NCBI GenBank assembly: GCA_017554335.1
Contig: JAFZIO010000035.1
Coordinates: forward strand, 1 to 62,420
Direction of reading: 5' to 3'
DNA from: Bacteroidales bacterium
Lineage (GTDB): Bacteria; Bacteroidota; Bacteroidia; Bacteroidales; UBA932
DNA: 62,420 bases
Part shown: piece after piece, positions 7,469 to 12,509 of the stretch
Position numbering within the stretch: the stretch's first letter is position 1
Layout: the number at the start of each line of letters is the position of its first letter
Program-made: the position numbers and the translations under genes
The notes under the pieces: generated by a model
Told to the model about the DNA's origin: nothing
Databases searched by the model: none
What the model saw: the letters and a program-made list of their open reading frames with translations, nothing else

Positions 7469-9548
7469 CTGTGTAGTAATGCTTAAGAATCTCTTTGTAG
7501 CCGAAGCCCTTTGCGGCCATGACGGCGGCACCTATCTGGCAAAGGCCTACCCCGTGGCCCCAGCCGTGGCCTTTGAGCGTTATATTGTCGCCTTCGATTA
7601 TGACTTCGAAGTTGGAGCTCTTGAGGTGTGAGGTACTCAGGGCACGGCGTATCGCCAACTCCTTGCCAATTACTTCGGTATGTTTGGAACCCACTATACG
7701 CAAGTATTTGATACGGCCGGACGCACCCCTCTCCAGCGCCTCCAGCGCCTCTATTTCGCCGAAATCTTTGCCGGTGCGGCTGCGTACCAGTTCTGAGAGT
7801 TCCTGCCTTGTGTAGCGCTGCTCCCAGTCATGGAAGTCGGAGGTCTCAAGGTCGTAGTCGTTCAGCACCTGGGAGAGGATTGCGGAGTCGTGGCAGTCGC
7901 ACCATGGGTCTTCGACACTTTGAAGATACGGGTAATCTTTATCTTCCCAACAGGTACTGAAGATCTCTGTCCTGCCGCCGCAGCACTTAGAGAATCTGGT
8001 GTCGCAGACCTGACCATCGTAGGTCAGGATTTGCCCCCAGGTCTGGTCTATGGCCTTACGGACATTCTCTCCCACGGCGGGCGTCAGGCCCTGATAGCGC
8101 TGGCAGTGGTCGTCCGCACAAACGTCGTAGCGTTCGTGTGGGATGGCGGATCCGGCGGTCTCCGGATGCCTCCGGTCCTCAATTCGGGCGAGCAGCCAGC
8201 TGCGGGAGATTACGGCGTGCGCCTTCAGGAACTCCAGGGAGGCGTCGGCACGCATCTCGGAGGATATAACGCTGATGAGGTAGTCCTCGATGCCCACCTT
8301 GTTGATGGCGGTGATGCGCCCTCCCTCGACTATGAATTTGAGGGAGCCGGCGAATTTCTGGGTCTGAGTGCGCTGCCAGTGGAAGTCGATGCCTATGGGC
8401 ACGTTACGCAATATGAACGACGGCTCGGCAAACAGGGTCGACGGGGTTACGGAGTCGAAGTAGAGCTCGTCGTAGAGGGCTCCGTTGTAATTAATCCGGC
8501 CGTCTTTGACACTCACCCTCTGCGGGCCGGCGCCGTCCGAGATAATCTCGAACTCTATTTCTCCGGCGGACATTATTCCCACCTCGATATCCTGCTGGCT
8601 GCGGGTCAGGCGGGAGTCAATCATGGCCTCGTCTTCCCCGCTTACGCTCACTTCCGAGAGCATCTCTTCCAGCTGGGAGGGTGTGGCCTTGTCGAAATCC
8701 TCCTCCCGCGGGGCCACGAACACTCCGGCCATTTCGGCAGCGCCGGGGCCTATAGTGAGGTGGTCGGGCCCGTCCGTATAAAAATGGTGGGACCTGAGTT
8801 CAGTGCGCAGGACCACCATCACACGGTACTCGTTGCACTCGGGCTTGAACCAGGCGTAAAGGTTGAAGCGGGGCTCGAGGCCGGGGTCGGCAACGGGACA
8901 GCAGTCCAGGAACTGGTAGAACAGCTTGGCCAGCGATTTGGTGGTCGATGCCTTGATGCACCAGACGCCGCGGGTAAACTTGCGATAGTGGTACATACGG
9001 GCGTCCTTCACCTGCGACAGGGGGTCACCGGGAGCGTCCAGGAACGCGTCTACAGCCGCTTCCAGCGGCAGGGACCAGCGGGGCACGGCCTGGAAATGCA
9101 GGTGGTCGGGAGCCGATGCTCCGGCCCTGGGTCCATTATAGTAGACGGTATAGTTCTGGTAGTTCCAGGCAAAGTCCAGCATGTCGGGGAGATGGTGCCA
9201 GATGGCCTGCGGGAGATGCTCGGAACGGGCAATCACCAGGTGGTTGTTGAAGATGGGGTAAGGGTTTACCTGGATGTTGTACATGCGCCCCTTGCGGCCC
9301 TCGAAAGGCAGGTGGAACTGCTCCGGGGGACGGTTCTTCTCGCACAGGAAACAGGGGCGCGCGGCCAGCGTGGCCTCGTCGATCTTTGCCGTACTGGAAA
9401 TGATGCGGCTGGGGTTGAACTGAATCTTCGCCTCCAGTCCGCCCACTTCGACTGTACGGACGCGCATGGACTTGAGGGCACGGAAATTGGCTGCGGCCAG
9501 GGGCCATATGGACAGCTGGTCTTTTATGAACTTGCTGATCTGGTCCAT
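7452..9548 (-). CDS. DUF4922 (GalT/HIT-like) and SpoIID fusion protein
   Basis: A 698-aa two-part protein. Residues 1 to about 310 match DUF4922 and show nucleotidyl-transferase or phosphorylase signs: Cys66-x-x-Cys69 and an HLHFQ motif (149-153) like the HxHxQ of GalT and APA1 enzymes. From about residue 320 a SpoIID/LytB domain follows, with the catalytic Glu (E431 in ISSEM), KAHAVISRSW, and the end signature HGWGHGVGLCQIGA. SpoIID enzymes cleave denuded glycan strands. No signal peptide or membrane segment is visible at the N-terminus, which is odd for a wall-cleaving domain. The ATG at 9548 overlaps the Nudix stop as TAATG. The longer frame to 9656 is rejected because it runs through the Nudix gene. 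Confidence 0.85.
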   Translation of the reverse strand: MDQISKFIKDQLSIWPLAAANFRALKSMRVRTVEVGGLEAKIQFNPSRIISSTAKIDEATLAARPCFLCEKNRPPEQFHLPFEGRKGRMYNIQVNPYPIFNNHLVIARSEHLPQAIWHHLPDMLDFAWNYQNYTVYYNGPRAGASAPDHLHFQAVPRWSLPLEAAVDAFLDAPGDPLSQVKDARMYHYRKFTRGVWCIKASTTKSLAKLFYQFLDCCPVADPGLEPRFNLYAWFKPECNEYRVMVVLRTELRSHHFYTDGPDHLTIGPGAAEMAGVFVAPREEDFDKATPSQLEEMLSEVSVSGEDEAMIDSRLTRSQQDIEVGIMSAGEIEFEIISDGAGPQRVSVKDGRINYNGALYDELYFDSVTPSTLFAEPSFILRNVPIGIDFHWQRTQTQKFAGSLKFIVEGGRITAINKVGIEDYLISVISSEMRADASLEFLKAHAVISRSWLLARIEDRRHPETAGSAIPHERYDVCADDHCQRYQGLTPAVGENVRKAIDQTWGQILTYDGQVCDTRFSKCCGGRTEIFSTCWEDKDYPYLQSVEDPWCDCHDSAILSQVLNDYDLETSDFHDWEQRYTRQELSELVRSRTGKDFGEIEALEALERGASGRIKYLRIVGSKHTEVIGKELAIRRALSTSHLKSSNFEVIIEGDNITLKGHGWGHGVGLCQIGAAVMAAKGFGYKEILKHYYTDADIQ

Positions 9549-10045
9549 TACAAAAGCGACAGGAGGCTCTCCTTTATCATAGGGAACTCCTGCTCGAAGT
9601 TGGGGGTTATTATGTTCTTCCCGAAGGATGCCTCCAAGGTGGGGATGTCCCACCATTTGCCTTCAGCCACCTCATCCCCGTCGGGCTTGAGTTCGAAGTT
9701 GCCTACTGCGGCAAAGACGTTTACCAGTTCCCTCTCGGTATTCGATTCGAATACATATGAGCGTATGGGCAGCGGATTGAAGTCGTAGAAGCCAAGCTCC
9801 TCCCCCGCCTCGCGGAACAGCGCCTCGCGGAGGTACTCGCCGTAATTGACGTGGCCGCCTACCGCCGTATCCCAATATAGCGGGAGAAGGGATTTACTGG
9901 CGCTTCTGCGCTGGAGATATATCCTTGAGTATCTGTCTATTATGTGAAGGTGGACCACAGGGTGCAGCAACTTGCTGCCGTGGTGCACCCAAGAGCGCGA
10001 GGCACGGGCAATAACGGTCCCCGTGGGTTCGACTATGGGGAGCAT
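9548..10045 (-). CDS. Nudix hydrolase
   Basis: A 165-aa cytosolic pyrophosphohydrolase of the Nudix superfamily, with a complete Nudix box (G-x5-E-x7-REAGEELGF) inside AVGGHVNYGE and beyond. The N-terminal part (LLHPVVHLHI) resembles the isopentenyl-diphosphate isomerase-like Nudix group common in Bacteroidales. The start at 10045 (MLPIVEPTG) fits that group. A longer start at 10108 would add 21 residues and overlap the upstream gene by 23 nt; either is possible. Its stop overlaps the start of the DUF4922-SpoIID gene by one base. A role in cleaving nucleotide sugars (for example UDP-linked wall precursors) is suggested only by context. Confidence 0.87.
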   Translation of the reverse strand: MLPIVEPTGTVIARASRSWVHHGSKLLHPVVHLHIIDRYSRIYLQRRSASKSLLPLYWDTAVGGHVNYGEYLREALFREAGEELGFYDFNPLPIRSYVFESNTERELVNVFAAVGNFELKPDGDEVAEGKWWDIPTLEASFGKNIITPNFEQEFPMIKESLLSLL

Positions 10046-10085
10046 CTCCCTGCCGGCCTTGCTGCCGGAGGCAAGTGGGGCGACG

Positions 10086-10898
10086 CTAACCGGGTAAACC
10101 AAGTCCATCTTCGGGATAATTGAGGATTTCGAGTTCTTCCGGGGTGTAGAGGATCTTGTCCGTGAAGTCCGGGGCTATGCGGGACAAGGCGAAGAAGCCG
10201 GCGAGGAACAGCACGGCCGCCGCCACAATGCCGAGGGCCCATATGACCGGTTTGCTGAGTTTGCGAGGCTTTGCCGCCGGAGCTTTTGCATCGCGGGCGG
10301 GAGCCCCGGTGGCGGGCCGCCGGACAGACGTTTCTGCGGATTCTGACACATTTTCGGCCGTTTTGCGTCCGTTTGCCTGTTTTTCCTCCCGTTCTGACAC
10401 ATTATCGGCGGTTTTGTTCCCGGCGGTACCGGCACTGGCGAGGGCGGCAATACCCGTAAGGGTCGCCAGGGCGGCATTATGGGTCTTCAGGGAAACCGGC
10501 GAGAGACCGCAGGCTTCCGGGGAAATGTCGAGCGACTCATCGGCCACGAAGAAGAAATGGTTCTCCCTGGTGGCACGGAGGCGGCCCAGGCCGGGCAGGT
10601 CTACGCTTTTCTGACGGAGCAGCTCGTCCTTGAGATCCTGAAGGAACTGGTTCAGGACGGCCACGGCCTCTTCCGGGGCCTGAGGATTGGATCCCGCATA
10701 GAGATCCTGCAAAAGGCTGTCGTCAGAGAGCTTTCCGGTGAAGGAGAGACGCCTGTATGGAGGGTTGATGGTGTATCCGCGGTCTGAAAAACTGGCAGGC
10801 ATGTCCTCGGCCACGAAAGTACCCAGGCCGGGCAGGCTCAGGCTGTCGTGGTCGAGCATCAGCTCGCCAATCATACCGGACAAAAATTCCACATCCAT
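10086..10898 (-). CDS. HU/CCDC81-like membrane protein without SPOR domain
   Basis: A 270-aa protein that begins with an HU-fold, CCDC81-like module: two copies of an LPGLG motif (SLPGLGTF near 21-28, DLPGLGRL near 100-107), as in the paired HU-CCDC81 domains of Bacteroidota. Residues 140-215 are a Lys/Ala/Glu-rich linker with an imperfect repeat (NKTADNVSE, RKTAENVSE). One membrane helix follows at about 217-238 (VIWALGIVAAAVLFLAGFF), then only some 30 residues. Relatives usually end in a peptidoglycan-binding SPOR domain, which is missing here although the reading frame ends cleanly. It is first in the wall-recycling run. ATG 10898 is chosen because a promoter box lies just upstream. Confidence 0.72.
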   Translation of the reverse strand: MDVEFLSGMIGELMLDHDSLSLPGLGTFVAEDMPASFSDRGYTINPPYRRLSFTGKLSDDSLLQDLYAGSNPQAPEEAVAVLNQFLQDLKDELLRQKSVDLPGLGRLRATRENHFFFVADESLDISPEACGLSPVSLKTHNAALATLTGIAALASAGTAGNKTADNVSEREEKQANGRKTAENVSESAETSVRRPATGAPARDAKAPAAKPRKLSKPVIWALGIVAAAVLFLAGFFALSRIAPDFTDKILYTPEELEILNYPEDGLGLPG

Positions 10899-10905
10899 AA
10901 CAAGG

Positions 10906-10913
10906 CAAAAATA
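10906..10913 (-). promoter_or_regulatory. -7 box of the peptidoglycan-recycling operon
   Basis: TATTTTTG on the minus strand matches TAnnTTTG and ends 7 bases before the ATG at 10898. The transcript would have almost no 5' leader. No other good box is visible down to 1066, so the eight genes may share this promoter. Confidence 0.45.
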
Positions 10914-10932
10914 CAAAAAAATCGGGAAAAAA

Positions 10933-10963
10933 TTTGCAATTCTAAAAATTCAGCGTAACTTTG
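10933..10963 (+). promoter_or_regulatory. tRNA-Asn promoter
   Basis: TTTG at 10933-10936, 19 bases, then TAACTTTG at 10956-10963. This is a full match to the Bacteroidota -33/-7 arrangement, about 30 bases before the tRNA. Confidence 0.7.
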
Positions 10964-10994
10964 CAGTCCCATCAGAAATGAAGGGAAAACATAT

Positions 10995-11068
10995 TCCTCC
11001 TTAGCTCAGTTGGTTAGAGCACCTGACTGTTAATCAGGGGGTCCTGGGTTCAAGTCCCCGAGGGGGAG
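10995..11068 (+). tRNA. tRNA-Asn (GTT)
   Basis: A complete cloverleaf: acceptor TCCTCCT pairs with AGGGGGA (one G-U), the anticodon arm is CCTGA/TCAGG around CTGTTAA giving anticodon GTT, and the T arm carries TTCAAGT. CCA is encoded at 11069-11071. Its 3' end and terminator are repeated 1352 bp downstream. Confidence 0.95.
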
Positions 11069-11083
11069 CCAAAGCGGACAAAT
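11063..11083 (+). repeat. Direct repeat, left copy (attL candidate)
   Basis: 21 bases identical to 12415-12435. The copy covers the last six bases of the tRNA-Asn body, CCA and the 5' arm of the terminator. Confidence 0.75.
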
Positions 11084-11116
11084 CATCGGAAACGACGGTT
11101 TGTCCGCTTTCTTTTT
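11071..11116 (+). terminator. Terminator of tRNA-Asn
   Basis: Perfect 12-bp arms AAAGCGGACAAA (11071-11082) and TTTGTCCGCTTT (11099-11110), with further pairing around a GAAA loop, followed by CTTTTT. Confidence 0.85.
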
Positions 11117-11169
11117 GCTCGTAAGCAGGAGTTTCTTCAACAAAGTCTTGGAGGAGAAGAAAAAATGCT

Positions 11170-11177
11170 TACCTTTG
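11170..11177 (+). promoter_or_regulatory. -7 box inside the tRNA-Asn insert
   Basis: TACCTTTG, an exact TAnnTTTG match, with TTGG about 18 bases upstream. A transcript starting near 11183 would begin just before the palindrome at 11190. Confidence 0.5.
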
Positions 11178-11185
11178 CATCAACT

Positions 11186-11331
11186 ATATATGATGTGACA
11201 TCATTAGTGGGATAAATTAAACGGACTCCTATCCTCTATGTGGACGTCCGTTTTTTTAGACCCGTAAACTGAGGGGAGGTACTGAAGCAAGGAGGTCCGG
11301 CGTTCTTACACCCACTAATTACATCATATAT
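11186..11331 (+). promoter_or_regulatory. Leader with long inverted repeat covering a start codon
   Basis: ATATATGATGT (11186-11196) and ATTAGTGGG (11203-11211) can pair with CCCACTAAT (11311-11319) and ACATCATATAT (11321-11331). The 3' arm covers the ATG at 11330. The 5' arm also holds a self-complementary block, ATGATGT-G-ACATCAT (11190-11204), which could instead fold alone or bind a dimeric protein. The two folds exclude each other, as in a regulatory switch. No known riboswitch class is recognised. Confidence 0.45.
11219..11257 (+). terminator. Intrinsic terminator in the leader
   Basis: AAACGGAC (11219-11226) and GTCCGTTT (11246-11253) flank an 19-base loop and run into seven T's. A transcript from the box at 11170 would stop here after about 75 nt unless it reads through. 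Confidence 0.6.
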
Positions 11332-11531
11332 GAAAAGAAGAACGCGACCAGCATTTGTTCGCATCTCCATTGGGGTGGAGTTAGCGAAGCTTGTCAAGGT
11401 AAAGGCGCATAAGCGCCATTATAATGGCAAAACCGTGAAGGTTCGTGGTCACTACCGTAGGTATTAGAGGTGCCTGATGTAGTTCAGACTTGAACTGTAC
11501 CGCAAGGTACTCTACTCTATCCCCTCAGTTT
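11266..11531 (+). ncRNA. Putative structured RNA closed by a 12-bp helix
   Basis: AAACTGAGGGGA (11266-11277) is perfectly complementary to TCCCCTCAGTTT (11520-11531), and the 3' arm runs into a T tract, as for a terminated RNA. Inside lie a small ORF and two adjacent hairpins: AGTTCA-GACT-TGAACT (11481-11496) and GTACC-GCAA-GGTAC (11497-11510), the latter with a GNRA loop. This much exact pairing in 270 nt is more than expected by chance. I do not recognise an RNA family. Confidence 0.4.
11330..11467 (+). CDS. Small basic protein, 45 aa, unknown
   Basis: ATG 11330 to TAG 11467 encodes 45 residues, very rich in Lys, Arg and His. The C-terminal half holds an internal repeat, VKVKAHKR and VKVRGHYR, separated by HYNGKT. 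Similar short V-K-V-x-x-H-x-R repeats occur in small proteins or protein tails of phages and mobile elements, which fits the insert. The start codon is embedded in the long inverted repeat described above. Nucleic acid binding is plausible from charge alone. It is uncertain whether it is translated. Confidence 0.45.
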   Translation: MKRRTRPAFVRISIGVELAKLVKVKAHKRHYNGKTVKVRGHYRRY

Positions 11532-11536
11532 TTTCT

Positions 11537-11544
11537 TATATTTG
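11537..11544 (+). promoter_or_regulatory. -7 box 5 bases before an ATG
   Basis: TATATTTG ends 5 bases before ATG 11550, so the mRNA would be leaderless or nearly so. Confidence 0.45.
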
Positions 11545-11549
11545 TGAGC

Positions 11550-12335
11550 ATGAAACGATTCTTCAAGATATTCTTGCCATTGACGGCAATAGTTCTGGGG
11601 ATTCAATTGATTGCCGGACTGCTATTCCTGTTGCTCGAAGAGCATAATATCGGGTGGCCGTTTATTCCGGTTATTCTATTTATGCCTCCCGTAACAGGAT
11701 GCTTATATTTATATAATGCTTTGGGGGTTGATGAAGAGAAAAATGGAGGAGTTGCTTTTTTCCCTTTCTTTTGCGGTTCAGTTTACTTTGTTTTCTCTAT
11801 TGTAAATCTCTCTAAAGCTTACATTATCACATTATTCCCAGTTGAACTGACTCTGATAGCGTTTGGAGAGATTATCGCAATCATTGAAAGAGAGCATGCT
11901 CTAACAAAAACGGCAAAAGAATCTGCAGCTTTCATAAAGAAGGCCCAGAAGAGCTTGGATGGATTCAAGGCATCACAAGCCAAACAGTATATCATTGTTT
12001 CCAATGTGAATAGCAAGGATATTATGGATGAGATGGATGATGACTGTCTGTTGTTCCAGCTTTCAGACGGCAGGTTTTTCGTTATCATGAACAAGGCTCA
12101 TAAGGTAGGCTCGCTTCTGAGGTTGATGAATGATATCAGGAATGAGGCTGAGGAAGATTTTGATGTAATAGCCTATGTGGATGAAAACGGCGGCAAAATA
12201 AGCCGTATGTTCACTGCCGACATCACTGGTAAAGAGCATTGCTATGTGAAGGGCAAACCATCATATATAGGGTTTGATTATTCGCTATTAGACGGCGCAA
12301 AGCCTATTGTGCCGCCAGACTCAGTACAGATATGA
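11550..12335 (+). CDS. Membrane protein of unknown family, AT-rich
   Basis: A 261-aa protein with four hydrophobic segments (about 5-27, 33-55, 67-88, 90-112) followed by a soluble domain of about 145 residues with alternating charged and beta-like stretches (CLLFQLSDGRFFVIMN, DFDVIAYVDENGG). I do not recognise the family. ATG 11550 (MKRFFKIFLPL) is preferred over the upstream codons because the first helix starts there and a -7 box lies just upstream. The gene is clearly richer in A and T than its neighbours and lies inside the putative tRNA-Asn insert, so horizontal origin is likely. A defence, immunity or sensor role would be guesswork. Confidence 0.65.
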   Translation: MKRFFKIFLPLTAIVLGIQLIAGLLFLLLEEHNIGWPFIPVILFMPPVTGCLYLYNALGVDEEKNGGVAFFPFFCGSVYFVFSIVNLSKAYIITLFPVELTLIAFGEIIAIIEREHALTKTAKESAAFIKKAQKSLDGFKASQAKQYIIVSNVNSKDIMDEMDDDCLLFQLSDGRFFVIMNKAHKVGSLLRLMNDIRNEAEEDFDVIAYVDENGGKISRMFTADITGKEHCYVKGKPSYIGFDYSLLDGAKPIVPPDSVQI

Positions 12336-12414
12336 GAAAGCCAGGAACGGTTTTCGTCAATAAAAGCCACCACCTTCCGGAAGTCATTCCATAGGTTCAA
12401 CATTTTGACAGTCT

Positions 12415-12435
12415 GGGGAGCCAAAGCGGACAAAT
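12415..12435 (+). repeat. Direct repeat, right copy (attR candidate)
   Basis: Identical to 11063-11083. It is preceded by GGTTCAA, which might be a decayed T-loop of the tRNA, though the match is too short to insist on. Confidence 0.7.
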
Positions 12436-12468
12436 TGGTTGAAAAATCGGTTTGTCCGTTTTCTTTTT
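12423..12468 (+). terminator. Second copy of the tRNA-Asn terminator
   Basis: AAAGCGGACAAA (12423-12434) and TTTGTCCGTTTT (12451-12462, one G-U), then CTTTTT. The stem is kept while the loop differs from the first copy, so the hairpin appears selected. Confidence 0.75.
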
Positions 12469-12470
12469 AG

Positions 12471-12478
12471 TATATTAG
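12471..12478 (+). promoter_or_regulatory. Variant -7 box before the M13 peptidase
   Basis: TATATTAG followed by C; a one-base variant of TAnnTTTG that recurs before the genes at 34031 and 61922. It lies 31 bases before ATG 12510. Confidence 0.3.
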
Positions 12479-12509
12479 CCGTCCGGATTATACGGCGTGT
12501 AACACATTT

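Larger units (their letters stand above)
11063..12435. mobile_element. Putative tRNA-Asn-associated insert, no integrase
   Basis: The 3' end of tRNA-Asn plus the first arm of its terminator (GGGGAGCCAAAGCGGACAAA and one more base) recurs exactly at 12415-12435, so 1352 bp are flanked by a 21-bp direct repeat. An intact tRNA at one end and a 3' fragment at the other is the layout left by tRNA-targeting integrases. The insert is visibly AT-richer than its surroundings and holds a 45-aa basic ORF, a four-helix membrane protein and several long inverted repeats. It contains no recombinase, so it is a remnant, a satellite moved in trans, or a local duplication of the terminator. Mobility is inference. 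Confidence 0.5.

Noticed and set aside
7830-9788. 652-aa plus-strand frame over the DUF4922-SpoIID gene
   Set aside because: Antisense shadow; the minus-strand frame has clear domains and coupled neighbours.
12404-12423. Decayed tRNA body before the second direct repeat
   Set aside because: Only GGTTCAA and the final GGGGAGCCA resemble tRNA-Asn; no stems can be drawn, so it is not called a tRNA pseudogene.
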